NCBI GenBank assembly: GCA_030147225.1
Contig: JASLAI010000294.1
Coordinates: 1-11,035, forward strand
DNA: 11,035 nt
From: Planococcus sp. (in: firmicutes)
Lineage (GTDB): Bacteria > Bacillota > Bacilli > Bacillales_A > Planococcaceae
Reading direction: 5' to 3'
The first letter of the stretch is position 1. Each line of letters opens with the position of its first letter. The notes beneath the pieces were generated by a model. That model had not been told where the DNA came from. It ran no database searches and saw only the letters and a list, made by a program, of their open reading frames with translations. The translations under genes and the position numbers were made by a program. Positions 1 through 6,600 of the stretch are shown in pieces.

Positions 1-126
1 CGAAAAGCGCAAGCGCCCGTGTAGATTCGACAGGCATAAGACGCACTGGCGAAGCGGCGTTTTTTCAGCCGCATTGCCAGGGTGGCTTATGCCTGTCGAA
101 TCTGGGCGCTGAAGTCTCGACACCAC
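1..126 (+). repeat. Hairpin repeat unit, type A, copy 1
   Basis: This unit folds almost completely on itself. The 7-nt arms 12-18 (AGCGCCC) and 104-110 are complementary, followed inward by an 18-bp perfect stem, 23-40 with 86-103. Inside that come CTGGC 46-50 with GCCAG 76-80, and GCGGC 54-58 with GCCGC 68-72 around a T-rich loop. It ends in the spacer GAAGTCTCGACACCACC, which links it to the next unit. The 5' end may lie outside the window, because base 1 corresponds exactly to the start of later units. No coding potential is credible here. Confidence 0.85.
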
Positions 127-251
127 CTAAAAGCAAAAGCAGCCTTTTAGCCTCGACAAGCGCTGGAAGCCTTTCCTGTAATGGCGCAATTTGCCATTGC
201 CGGTAAGGCTGAAGCTACTCGAGAGGCTGGCTGCTGAAGTCTGGACACCAC
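127..251 (+). repeat. Hairpin repeat unit, type B
   Basis: This is the second unit of the tandem array. It has the same length and the same boundary sequence as its neighbours but a different stem sequence. The outer arms are AGCAGCC 138-144 with GGCTGCT 229-235, and AGCCTC 149-154 with GAGGCT 223-228. The inner hairpin pairs AGCCTT with AAGGCT and AATGGC with GCCATT. It is homologous, in reverse orientation, to the unit at 8280-8401. No gene is visible in it. Confidence 0.8.
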
Positions 252-375
252 CGAAAAGCGCAAGTGCCCGGTTAGCTCTGACAGGCATAAGACGGACCAG
301 CGAAGTGGCGCTTTTTGCCACACAGCTGGGCTGGCTTATGACCCGAAGAGCTGGGCACTGAAGTCTGGACACCAC
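252..375 (+). repeat. Hairpin repeat unit, type A, copy 2
   Basis: This unit has the same plan as the unit at 1-126 but with diverged arms that still pair. AGTGCCC 263-269 pairs with GGGCACT 353-359, AGCTCT 274-279 with AGAGCT 347-352, CATAAG 286-291 with CTTATG 335-340, CCAGC 297-301 with GCTGG 325-329, and GTGGC 305-309 with GCCAC 317-321. The loop is again T-rich. The last 16 bases repeat the linker found at 236-251. Confidence 0.85.
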
Positions 376-399
376 CGAAAAGCGCAAGCGCCCGTATAG
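376..399 (+). repeat. Truncated start of a fourth hairpin unit
   Basis: The first 20 bases match positions 1-20 exactly. Similarity ends shortly after, at about 399, and no pairing arm follows. With the linker before it, 360-388 repeats 236-264 for 29 nt. The array therefore ends in a partial copy of its own left end. Confidence 0.8.
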
Positions 400-445
400 A
401 AAAACTTGCAGACACCCAAAGCAGGATGATTAACAATCTTTAATA

Positions 446-457
446 AAAGTTAACTTT
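446..457. promoter_or_regulatory. 12-bp palindrome upstream of carbonic anhydrase gene
   Basis: AAAGTTAACTTT is a perfect dyad in an AT-rich stretch between the repeat array and the carbonic anhydrase gene, about 30 bp upstream of the proposed -35. It could be an operator. In AT-rich DNA it could also be chance, and I cannot assign a regulator. Nothing else stands out between 400 and 480. Confidence 0.25.
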
Positions 458-484
458 ATGCTTTATTGTGATTCTTATTCGTCT

Positions 485-513
485 TTTTCAGAAACATAGA
501 TTAAACTTATAAG
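485..513 (+). promoter_or_regulatory. Candidate SigA promoter for carbonic anhydrase gene
   Basis: TTTTCA at 485-490 and TATAAG at 508-513 are separated by 17 bp, giving 4/6 and 5/6 matches to the vegetative consensus. The start point would lie near 520, leaving a leader of about 20 nt that contains the ribosome site. This is inferred from sequence alone. Confidence 0.4.
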
Positions 514-539
514 GTATCAATCAATAAGGGGGAATCAGT

Positions 540-1106
540 ATGGCTTTATTAGATGAAATCTTAGAGTATAACGATGTATTTGTGAAGGAAAAGCGTTACG
601 AAGAGTTTGTTACCACTAAATTTCCTGACAAAAAAGTTGTCATTTTGACATGCATGGATACGCGCCTTCTTGAAATGCTGCCAAAGGCAATGAATATTAA
701 AAACGGCGATGTAAAAATTGTCAAAAGTGCCGGAGCTATCATCAATCACCCATTTGGCGGCATCATGCGCAGTTTGCTAGTAGCTGTCTATGAATTGAAC
801 GCAGATGAAATTTATATCATTGGGCATCATGATTGCGGAATGGCCTCCATTAACCCTGAAAATATGCTGGAAAAGATGAAAAAACGAGGCATAGATGAGA
901 AGACGATCGAGATGATGGAGTATTCCGGAGTGAACCTGGAAGGCTGGCTTCGCGGATTCGATGATGTTACAGAAAGTGTTGCACACAGTGTCAATATGGT
1001 TCGCAACCATCCCTTGCTGGATACCAGCGTTCCTGTCCACGGTCTGGTTATCGATCCGACTACCGGTAAATTGGATGTTATCATTAATGGAAACGAAAAC
1101 CGCTGA
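540..1106 (+). CDS. ytiB: Beta-class carbonic anhydrase, YtiB-like
   Basis: This is a predicted cytosolic zinc enzyme of 188 residues that interconverts CO2 and bicarbonate. The beta-class signature is complete: C38-x-D40-x-R42 in the first zinc motif, the SAGAII segment at 63-68, and H96-x-x-C99 in GHHDCG. C38, H96 and C99 are the expected zinc ligands, with D40 and R42 forming the usual dyad. Length and sequence match the short Bacillus YtiB type rather than the longer plant-type enzymes. The ATG at 540 has an AAGGGGGA ribosome site 7 nt upstream. The gene stands alone, 7 bp from the end of a convergent gene, and its last codons (NENR) lie inside the shared terminator palindrome. Family assignment is strong; the physiological role (bicarbonate supply or pH) is inferred. 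Confidence 0.93.
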   Translation: MALLDEILEYNDVFVKEKRYEEFVTTKFPDKKVVILTCMDTRLLEMLPKAMNIKNGDVKIVKSAGAIINHPFGGIMRSLLVAVYELNADEIYIIGHHDCGMASINPENMLEKMKKRGIDEKTIEMMEYSGVNLEGWLRGFDDVTESVAHSVNMVRNHPLLDTSVPVHGLVIDPTTGKLDVIINGNENR

Positions 1107-1129
1107 GAAATTCTCAGCGGTTTTCGTTT
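1091..1129. terminator. Bidirectional terminator shared by convergent genes
   Basis: A 19-bp perfect inverted repeat (1091-1109 with 1111-1129, one central base) has A-rich and T-rich outer ends, so it can act as an intrinsic terminator in both directions. It covers the stop codon of the carbonic anhydrase gene (1104-1106) and that of the DinB-like gene (1114-1116, minus strand). The C-terminal codons of both genes form the stem. Confidence 0.85.
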
Positions 1130-1596
1130 TGGTAATAGATATAATCGAGCGGTATTCCCTGTTTGCCGAATTGCCGGAGAAAAGAAGTAACTTGTCCTCT
1201 ATGATAGCTTGCATGATTAACCACAGTAAACAGCATCTCTTCTCTTGTCGTAGAAAAATGAACCCCGAGCATGTTCTGGTAATCAAGTGATTCTTCCCAT
1301 CGCTGTTCCGAAAAAAAAGCAAAAAACAGTTCCATCTCAGCGTGGAGCAACATAAAAGCTTCGATTGCTTTTTCAGTTGTCGCTACGTCAAAATATTCGA
1401 ATGCCGGCTTTGCGACCCCATTCATGCGAAGCAGCCAAAGTTTTTCAACGCCAATGACATGCTCCATTGTCGCTTGAATGGAAGCAAAAGAACTGGCTCC
1501 ATTTTTCTGATAAACTTCTTCGCCCAAAGTCTGAACGTGTTCCAAGCAGGCTAGGGTCGCCCATTTATGATAAGAGAACAAATTGTCTTTATTCAC
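1114..1596 (-). CDS. DinB/YfiT-fold family protein
   Basis: This 160-residue protein matches the DinB-like four-helix bundle superfamily, whose members often bind a divalent metal through three histidines. The expected ligands are visible: H46 in ATMEHVIG, then H128 and H132 in NHASYHRGQ, the family's most typical motif. The N-terminal FSYHKWAT is also characteristic. Some relatives are thiol-dependent transferases and others are damage-inducible with no known reaction, so no substrate can be assigned. The start is GTG at 1596, with AGGAAGG about 8-10 nt upstream and no better ATG. It lies 87 nt downstream of the acetyltransferase gene on the same strand with no clear terminator between them, so it is probably the last gene of the pepF transcript. 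Its final residues, NENR, are encoded by the shared terminator. Confidence 0.85.
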   Translation of the reverse strand: MNKDNLFSYHKWATLACLEHVQTLGEEVYQKNGASSFASIQATMEHVIGVEKLWLLRMNGVAKPAFEYFDVATTEKAIEAFMLLHAEMELFFAFFSEQRWEESLDYQNMLGVHFSTTREEMLFTVVNHASYHRGQVTSFLRQFGKQGIPLDYIYYQNENR

Positions 1597-1683
1597 CTTT
1601 TACGCACCTTCCTCTACTTTTATTTACGTTTCAAACCAGCGCTTCATTTCTTTCCACCATTTTTTATAGGTGGCCTTGCCCTT

Positions 1684-2232
1684 TCAAAATTCTTCCTCAA
1701 TCATGGCATAATAATAATGGTCTTTCCATTCGCCATTGATGTAAAGGAACTCCTTCAGCAAGCCTTCCTGACGAAATCCTGTTTTCTCTAACACCCGAAT
1801 CGATCCCACATTCTCTGGAGAAACATAAGCTTCCATTCGATGGAGTCGTAGTTGTTCGAAGCCGAAGACGGTCATCAATTTTACCGCTTCTGTAGCGATG
1901 CCTTTGCCAACATAAGCCTCATCAACGGAATAGCCGATCAAAGCGCTTAAAAAGGGCATACGCTTAACGCTATATACGGAGATGTGGCCAATCAGCTTAT
2001 TTGTATCATGTTCAAAAATCCCCACGCTGTATTCTCGGTTTTCTCTCGCTTGATAAATGGATTCCCGGATTTTTTCACGCTGCACGGCTGGCGAAAAATA
2101 ACTGTCCCGATGACGAGGTTCGTACACAGACCAATAATTCCGGTTTCGCAGCAGCAATTGCACCATTTCTTCTGCATCTTCAACTGTCAAACTGCGCAGG
2201 TAACAAGTCTGTCCCTCGAAAAGCAAGTTCAT
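1684..2232 (-). CDS. GNAT acetyltransferase, RimJ/RimL-like
   Basis: This 182-residue enzyme is predicted to transfer an acetyl group from acetyl-CoA to an amine, most likely a protein N-terminus. Visible features are the N-terminal YLRSLTVEDAEEM strand-helix, the AcCoA loop YVGKGIAT at 107-114, and the SPENVGSIRVLEKTGF segment at 138-153 (N141, S144, R146). The C-terminal YINGEWKDHYYYAM is typical of the RimJ/YdaF/YjcK group. Its length is normal for the family. The ATG at 2232 follows the pepF stop codon by one base, and its GAGG ribosome site lies inside the end of pepF, so translation is probably coupled. The natural substrate cannot be read from sequence; a small-molecule amine is the alternative. 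An unexplained 19-codon open stretch continues in frame after the TGA. Confidence 0.88.
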   Translation of the reverse strand: MNLLFEGQTCYLRSLTVEDAEEMVQLLLRNRNYWSVYEPRHRDSYFSPAVQREKIRESIYQARENREYSVGIFEHDTNKLIGHISVYSVKRMPFLSALIGYSVDEAYVGKGIATEAVKLMTVFGFEQLRLHRMEAYVSPENVGSIRVLEKTGFRQEGLLKEFLYINGEWKDHYYYAMIEEEF

Positions 2233-2233
2233 A

Positions 2234-4033
2234 TTAGGCCTCAGCAGATGTCAGTGAAATGAATTCCTTGGCATCCTGGACACATAAAGCGATTCCTTTT
2301 TCCCAAAACGCCTGTTGTGTAATATCTTCGCCCAGATGCTTCATTGCCAAGTCTTCTGCCGACATTACTGCTGTATCGCGAAGCAAAGCCATATATTTCT
2401 CTTCAAAGCCGCTCCCTTCTTCCAATGCTTTTGCATAGACGCTCAGCGAGAACAAGTAGCCAAAGGTATATGGGAAATTATAAAACGGCACGTAGGTAAT
2501 ATAGAAATGCAGTTTAGATGCCCAAAAATGTGGATGCGTTGATGCCAATCCACCGGCAAATCCTTCTTTTTGCGCCTGCTCCATCAATTCATTCAACCTG
2601 GCTGCAGGAACAACTCCATTTTTGCGTTCTTCATAGAAACGAGTTTCAAAGAGGAAACGCGAGTGGATATTCATAAAGAAAGCCACGCTGCGCTGTACTT
2701 TATCTTCCAGCAAAGCTATTTTTTCTTCCTTGGATTGTGCATTTTTTACAGCTGCATCCGCTACAATCATTTCAGCGAACGTCGATGCAGTTTCTGCAAC
2801 ATTCATCGCGTATGAACGATTTAAGGAGTGAACGGGACGCAGGGCATAAGTGTGGAACGCATGCCCGAGTTCATGTGCCAAAGTCGCTACATTAGACATT
2901 GATCCGCTATAAGTCATGAAAATGCGAGACTCCTCAGCCAACGGCAACCCTGTGCAAAATCCACCTGGACGCTTATTCGGACGGTCTTCTGCTTCAATCC
3001 AGCCATTTTCAAAAGCCTGCTGGGAAAATTGTTCCAGCTCAGGACCAAATTTGCCGAACTGCTTGAGGATGAACTCTGCACCATCTTGATAAGAAAATTG
3101 CTGTGTACTTTCTGTCACAGGTGCATCGACGTCATACCAGTCAAGTCCATCTTTTCCAAGCAACTTTCCTTTTTGATCTAAATAATCGACAAAAGGCTGT
3201 TTGTTTTTACTGATAGCGCCCCACATGGCATCCAGGGTTTCCTGTTTCATCCGGTTTATGTGCAGCGGCTCTTGGAGCGGATTATCCCACCCGCGCTTCT
3301 TGTAAGTTTCCAGACGGAAGCCAGCAATGGAGTTCAAGGTTTTTGCAAAAAACTCTTCCTTTTCGGTCCATGCCTGCTCCAGCTTTTCATAAGATTCTTG
3401 TCGAACTGCTGCATCCTTATGGGAACTTAAATTATTTGCTTGGCCGACCGACAAGGATTTTTCTTCGCCGTCCACATTTACTGTGACTGTGATTTCTCCG
3501 ACCAGCATATCGTATAATTGGCTCCAGCTATGGTATCCATCGATGCTTAAAGCCGTGATCAAGCTTTCCTCTTTTTCTGACAGCAGCATCTTTGCCTCTT
3601 CACGCCATTCGTTCAAGACAAATGTAAATTCACGCAGAAGCTCGTCGTTCAAGAGCTCTGCCCATACCTCATCTTTAGTTTTCGCCAAATCCTGCTGGAT
3701 TTTCTGGAATGAATTTTGGAATCGAGCAGATAAAGAAGATGCTTCGCTCTCCAAAATCCCTGCTTTTTTATCTTGCGTGTTCTGAGCCATCAGACAGCCA
3801 ATAAATGCACCGGATTGGCTTAGATGCCGCATCACATGGCTCATCTGTTCAAGCAAACCGGCTACTTTTTGAGCATCTTCTTTTGATGCTGGCACCTGAA
3901 ACTGCTGAACCAGCGTTTCAAATTCAGAGAGTTTCGCTACTGCCTCATTCATATGCAGCCGTAATTCCTGCGATTCGCTGCCTCCTGGAAATAGCGTATC
4001 CAAATCCCATACTTCTGGATAGTTAACCGTCAT
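2234..4033 (-). CDS. pepF: M3 family oligoendopeptidase, PepF-type
   Basis: This is a predicted cytosolic zinc peptidase of 599 residues that cleaves short oligopeptides during peptide recycling. The active site is intact: H387-E388-x-x-H391 in HELGHAFH, with the third ligand E414 in NVAETAS, the arrangement of peptidase family M3. The long helical N-terminal half (about 1-190) corresponds to the PepF N-terminal domain. A normal length and no breaks indicate a working gene. The ATG at 4033 is chosen because AGGGGG lies 7 nt upstream. An in-frame ATG 28 codons earlier would give an N-terminus unlike the family and would cover the -10 element. The gene heads a minus-strand cluster with an acetyltransferase one base downstream and a DinB-like gene beyond. 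No signal peptide is seen. Confidence 0.93.
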   Translation of the reverse strand: MTVNYPEVWDLDTLFPGGSESQELRLHMNEAVAKLSEFETLVQQFQVPASKEDAQKVAGLLEQMSHVMRHLSQSGAFIGCLMAQNTQDKKAGILESEASSLSARFQNSFQKIQQDLAKTKDEVWAELLNDELLREFTFVLNEWREEAKMLLSEKEESLITALSIDGYHSWSQLYDMLVGEITVTVNVDGEEKSLSVGQANNLSSHKDAAVRQESYEKLEQAWTEKEEFFAKTLNSIAGFRLETYKKRGWDNPLQEPLHINRMKQETLDAMWGAISKNKQPFVDYLDQKGKLLGKDGLDWYDVDAPVTESTQQFSYQDGAEFILKQFGKFGPELEQFSQQAFENGWIEAEDRPNKRPGGFCTGLPLAEESRIFMTYSGSMSNVATLAHELGHAFHTYALRPVHSLNRSYAMNVAETASTFAEMIVADAAVKNAQSKEEKIALLEDKVQRSVAFFMNIHSRFLFETRFYEERKNGVVPAARLNELMEQAQKEGFAGGLASTHPHFWASKLHFYITYVPFYNFPYTFGYLFSLSVYAKALEEGSGFEEKYMALLRDTAVMSAEDLAMKHLGEDITQQAFWEKGIALCVQDAKEFISLTSAEA

Positions 4034-4040
4034 GTCTCTG

Positions 4041-4046
4041 CCCCCT
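4041..4046 (-). promoter_or_regulatory. Ribosome binding site that decides the pepF start
   Basis: AGGGGG on the minus strand sits 7 nt before the ATG at 4033. No comparable site precedes the upstream in-frame ATG at 4117, so the shorter protein is favoured. Confidence 0.8.
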
Positions 4047-4076
4047 GATAAACTTAATTTTCTAAAAACACTTATT

Positions 4077-4085
4077 AGTATAACA
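4077..4085 (-). promoter_or_regulatory. Extended -10 promoter of the pepF cluster
   Basis: The minus strand reads TGTTATACT, an extended -10 (TGn plus TATACT at 4082-4077). The -35 at 18-bp spacing (TTCCGG) is poor, which an extended -10 can tolerate. Transcription would begin about 35-40 nt upstream of the pepF ATG. Confidence 0.5.
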
Positions 4086-4176
4086 TTTTTCTTTCCTAAA
4101 CCGGAACAATATTCCACCTTTGCTTTTCACACTTCACCTTATCGCCATCTTTAGGAAATTTTTTGGAAAAGGATAT

Positions 4177-4205
4177 TTGTTGATTGAAACGGCTACAGGT
4201 ATACT
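4177..4205 (+). promoter_or_regulatory. Candidate promoter of the TspO-like gene
   Basis: TTGTTG at 4177-4182 and TATACT at 4200-4205 are separated by 17 bp. The start would fall close to the ribosome site, giving a very short leader. It is divergent from the pepF promoter within a 193-bp intergenic region. Confidence 0.4.
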
Positions 4206-4226
4206 ATCAAGAAGGAGGGATTTCGT

Positions 4227-4961
4227 ATGATTCGTATTTTGTTAATGACAATCGCTTTTATTGCGGTGATTGTTATGAATACTTTAGCAAACACCTTGCC
4301 ATTGAATGGCCAAACCACAGGTGAAATATCTAATCGGCTTCTGGTCCTCTTTACGCCAGCTGGTTACGTATTTTCAATTTGGTCCATCATCTATCTTTTG
4401 CTGGCTGTTTGGATCATCGCTTTCTGGGTGCGTTTAAGAAAGGGAGAAACTCCTTCATCCAAGATTGCCTGGTTCTTCATCTTAAGCTGCATTTTTAATA
4501 TCACTTGGCTGCTATTATGGCATTATGAATTTTTTATCTGGTCAATCGCTGCAATGCTGGGCTACCTAATTGCGTTAATTGCCCTTTATCTGCAATACGG
4601 CAATTCCGAAAGAAAGTTCACCGAACGGCTGCCGATATCAGTCAATATGGGTTGGATCAGCGTAGCTACTATTGCTAATATCAGTTTCGTTTTAACTTAT
4701 TATAATTGGAGCGGCTGGGGTCTGAGTGATCAATTATGGACTGTTATCATGCTGACTGTCGCAACTGCGCTTGCTTTGCATATTCGCTTCCATCACTCGG
4801 ACATTCCTTTTGCATTGGTCTTCATCTGGGCTTTCATCGGCATCGCCGTCAGACATGGAACCGACGAAATGCTGGTGACGACTGCCTCCCTTTTCCTAAG
4901 TGGCGTCATTTTAACCGGTATTTTATTAATTAAGAAAAGAACTACTCCGGCAGTTCAATAA
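4227..4961 (+). CDS. TspO/MBR-like tryptophan-rich integral membrane protein
   Basis: This 244-residue, very hydrophobic protein has roughly seven to eight predicted membrane segments (near 4-22, 44-67, 80-98, 103-124, 142-159, 170-186, 193-208 and 217-236). The FTPAGYVFSIWSIIYLLL stretch at 42-59 resembles the proline/tryptophan motif (P..FxxVWxxxY) of tryptophan-rich sensory proteins, and tryptophans are frequent throughout. Canonical TspO proteins have five helices and about 160 residues, so this belongs to the longer Gram-positive relatives whose ligand is unknown. The ATG has a near-ideal AAGGAGG 8 nt upstream. The gene is monocistronic, between a divergent pepF and its own terminator. 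The membrane location is secure; porphyrin or other ligand binding is only a family-based guess. Confidence 0.75.
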   Translation: MIRILLMTIAFIAVIVMNTLANTLPLNGQTTGEISNRLLVLFTPAGYVFSIWSIIYLLLAVWIIAFWVRLRKGETPSSKIAWFFILSCIFNITWLLLWHYEFFIWSIAAMLGYLIALIALYLQYGNSERKFTERLPISVNMGWISVATIANISFVLTYYNWSGWGLSDQLWTVIMLTVATALALHIRFHHSDIPFALVFIWAFIGIAVRHGTDEMLVTTASLFLSGVILTGILLIKKRTTPAVQ

Positions 4962-5006
4962 AACGGCAGACGACTTGTTTCGAACGAGTTGTCTGCCGTT
5001 TTTTAT
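4961..5006 (+). terminator. Intrinsic terminator of the TspO-like gene
   Basis: AACGGCAGACGACTTGTT (4962-4979) pairs with 4984-5001 with two mismatches that can be G-U pairs in RNA. The stem is followed by a T run at 4999-5004. It begins at the stop codon. Confidence 0.85.
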
Positions 5007-5032
5007 TATCACTAAATTCAATTGCAAAAGAA

Positions 5033-5076
5033 ACAGCAAAAAGGATTCCGAACTATAGACCGGATCCTTTTTGCTG
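5033..5076 (-). terminator. Intrinsic terminator of the methionine aminopeptidase gene
   Basis: CAGCAAAAAGGAT...CCG (5034-5050) pairs with CGG...ATCCTTTTTGCTG (5061-5076) around an A/T-rich loop. On the minus strand the stem is followed by TTTCTTTT. It lies 6 bp past the stop codon of the minus-strand gene. Confidence 0.75.
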
Positions 5077-5081
5077 TATTG

Positions 5082-5834
5082 TTACTTATCCAATTTAGTC
5101 AATAAGATCGGTTCGCCTTTAGTAACCAGCACCGTATGCTCAATTTGCGCCACTAATGACTGATCCGGTGTGATGAATGTCCAGCCGTCGCCTGATTCAA
5201 CAATATGTTCAGCTTTTTGTGAGATAAACGGCTCTACTGCCAGCACCATGCCTTCTTTAAGAATGGTTGTTTCCCAAGCATCGTAATAGTTTAAAATATG
5301 CTGAGGGGCTTCATGGAGCGATTTGCCAATGCCGTGCCCAGTCAAATTCTTAATGACGAACAAGCCTTGCTCTTTTGCTTCGCGCTCGACGGCTTTGCCA
5401 ATCTGGTTAAGCTTAGCGCCTGCTTTGACTTTCGTCATAGCACGATCAAATGCCGATGCTGCAGCTTCACAGATTTTTTCCTTGTCAGCATGCCCTTCAC
5501 CGACTACAAACGAAATTCCAGTATCCGAGAAAAATCCTTCGTATGATCCAGAAACATCGATGTTGACGATATCTCCATCTTGGATCACGCGATCACCTGG
5601 GATACCATGCGCCACTTCTTCATTGACACTGATGCAAGTAAATCCAGGAAAATCATATTCTGATTTAGGTCCTGAAACGCCGCCCAGTTCCTTGAATAAC
5701 TTACCGCCTAACTCATCAATTTCTTTTGTAGTGATTCCGGGTTTGGTTGCGGCTTTCATCGCTTCGCGAATTTCAGCCACCATTTGTCCCGCTTTTTTTA
5801 ACATTTCAATATCTTTTTCAGTAGTTGCTATCAT
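5082..5834 (-). CDS. map: Type I methionine aminopeptidase, MapB/YflG-like
   Basis: This enzyme removes the initiator methionine from nascent proteins in the cytosol. It has 250 residues, the standard size for a type Ia enzyme. All five metal ligands are in place: D93, D104, H167, E201 and E232. H76 and H174 lie in the conserved HGIP and SLHEAP motifs. The sequence is closer to Bacillus MapB (YflG) than to the MapA encoded among ribosomal protein genes, and its stand-alone position here agrees with that. So it is probably a second, non-ribosomal-operon copy, though this cannot be shown from the window. The ATG at 5834 is chosen for its AAGAAGGG 6 nt upstream; a longer form beginning at 5852 has no such site. 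It has its own promoter and terminator. Confidence 0.94.
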   Translation of the reverse strand: MIATTEKDIEMLKKAGQMVAEIREAMKAATKPGITTKEIDELGGKLFKELGGVSGPKSEYDFPGFTCISVNEEVAHGIPGDRVIQDGDIVNIDVSGSYEGFFSDTGISFVVGEGHADKEKICEAAASAFDRAMTKVKAGAKLNQIGKAVEREAKEQGLFVIKNLTGHGIGKSLHEAPQHILNYYDAWETTILKEGMVLAVEPFISQKAEHIVESGDGWTFITPDQSLVAQIEHTVLVTKGEPILLTKLDK

Positions 5835-5840
5835 CAAATA

Positions 5841-5848
5841 CCCTTCTT
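5841..5848 (-). promoter_or_regulatory. Ribosome binding site that decides the map start
   Basis: AAGAAGGG on the minus strand lies 6 nt before the ATG at 5834. The alternative upstream ATG at 5852 would place this site inside the coding region. Confidence 0.75.
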
Positions 5849-5868
5849 TCAAGCTTTTCTATTCAAGA

Positions 5869-5877
5869 ATTATACCA
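5869..5877 (-). promoter_or_regulatory. Extended -10 promoter of map
   Basis: The minus strand reads TGGTATAAT, a perfect -10 with the TGn extension. No good -35 is present at 16-18 bp. The start point would be near 5862, about 28 nt ahead of the ATG. Confidence 0.65.
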
Positions 5878-5933
5878 CAAAATTAAAAGAGAGGCTCCTG
5901 CCCTGTTTCATTTTGTAAGCAATGCATGCATAG

Positions 5934-5957
5934 AAAAAAGACTGTCCAGAGACAGCC
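5934..5957 (-). terminator. Intrinsic terminator of thiT
   Basis: On the minus strand GGCTGTC, the loop TCTG and GACAGTC form a 7-bp stem with one G-U pair, followed by six T residues. It lies about 10 bp past the thiT stop codon. Confidence 0.75.
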
Positions 5958-5966
5958 TTTCGACTT

Positions 5967-6542
5967 TCAAGTTTCTGCGTCGACCAATTTCGGTGCAGCC
6001 GCAAAAAGCGCAGCACAGACAAAGGCAGCAAGCAAAAATACCGGAATCATGTAAGTTGCGTTGTAAACCACCGAATAGATGACTACATTGCCTTCAGCAA
6101 ACATGCCGAAGAACAGAACTCCTGTAATAACATGAACAAGATAGCGCAGCGCAGAAGCAATAAGTACACCTGCAACTACTGCGATGAGCATTTTCCCTGT
6201 ATGTTTGGCTTTAGCGTGCTGAAGATATTTTCCACGCATAATACCAGCAAGTCCTACGACTCCATATGCCAACAAGTAATCAAGGATAACCTGCATGACC
6301 ACAAAACCGAAAGATAGTGGAGCTACTGAGATGAACCCCGAGACAATCTGCAGCAGACCTACCAGCAATCCTGTGAGGACACCAGCACCGACGCCTCTTC
6401 TAAAAGCGATCAAAACGATCGGTATCATTACTAAGCTAACTGAACCGCCCTGAGGCATACGGAAAGAAATAAAATCCAACACAAATGCAAGAGCTGCGAA
6501 AATAGCAATTTCCATCATTAACAATACTTTTTTATTTCTCAT
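5967..6542 (-). CDS. thiT: Thiamine ECF transporter substrate-binding subunit ThiT
   Basis: ThiT is the membrane S-component that captures thiamine and works with the shared energy-coupling module EcfA1/A2/T, which is not in this window. The 191-residue protein has about six hydrophobic helices. It shows the family segments around FRMPQGGSVSLVMIPI at 27-42, LDYLLA at 87-92, and RYLVHVITGVLFFG at 133-146 (H137), then VYNATYMIP at 159-167 (Y160, N161), where thiamine-contacting residues lie in known ThiT structures. The ATG at 6542 has AAGGAGG 5 nt upstream, which rules out a start nine codons earlier. An independent support for the substrate is the TPP riboswitch in its leader, so uptake should be shut off when cellular TPP is high. 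It is a single-gene unit ended by a terminator. Confidence 0.95.
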   Translation of the reverse strand: MRNKKVLLMMEIAIFAALAFVLDFISFRMPQGGSVSLVMIPIVLIAFRRGVGAGVLTGLLVGLLQIVSGFISVAPLSFGFVVMQVILDYLLAYGVVGLAGIMRGKYLQHAKAKHTGKMLIAVVAGVLIASALRYLVHVITGVLFFGMFAEGNVVIYSVVYNATYMIPVFLLAAFVCAALFAAAPKLVDAET

Positions 6543-6547
6543 GACTT

Positions 6548-6554
6548 CCTCCTT
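6548..6554 (-). promoter_or_regulatory. Ribosome binding site that decides the thiT start
   Basis: A full AAGGAGG on the minus strand lies 5 nt before the ATG at 6542. The upstream in-frame ATG at 6569 would put this site inside the gene. Confidence 0.85.
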
Positions 6555-6600
6555 AAATGTGTTATGCACATCACCAGAAGGGCCGTGAATAAAACCATAT

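Noticed and set aside
127..387. Minus-strand reading frame of 86 codons in the left repeat region
   Set aside because: It lies wholly within the hairpin array, has no ribosome site and its sequence is explained by the repeats.
1..400. CRISPR-like array
   Set aside because: Units are about 125 nt and self-complementary along their whole length. There are no short identical repeats separated by unique spacers and no cas genes nearby.
777..1322. Long minus-strand frame across the carbonic anhydrase gene
   Set aside because: It is antisense to a gene with a complete catalytic signature, crosses the terminator and lacks a ribosome site.
4034..4117. 28-residue N-terminal extension of PepF
   Set aside because: It includes the extended -10 promoter and the ribosome site that serves the ATG at 4033.
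5323..5886. 187-codon plus-strand frame over the methionine aminopeptidase gene
   Set aside because: It is a mirror frame of a gene with all catalytic residues and has no initiation signal.
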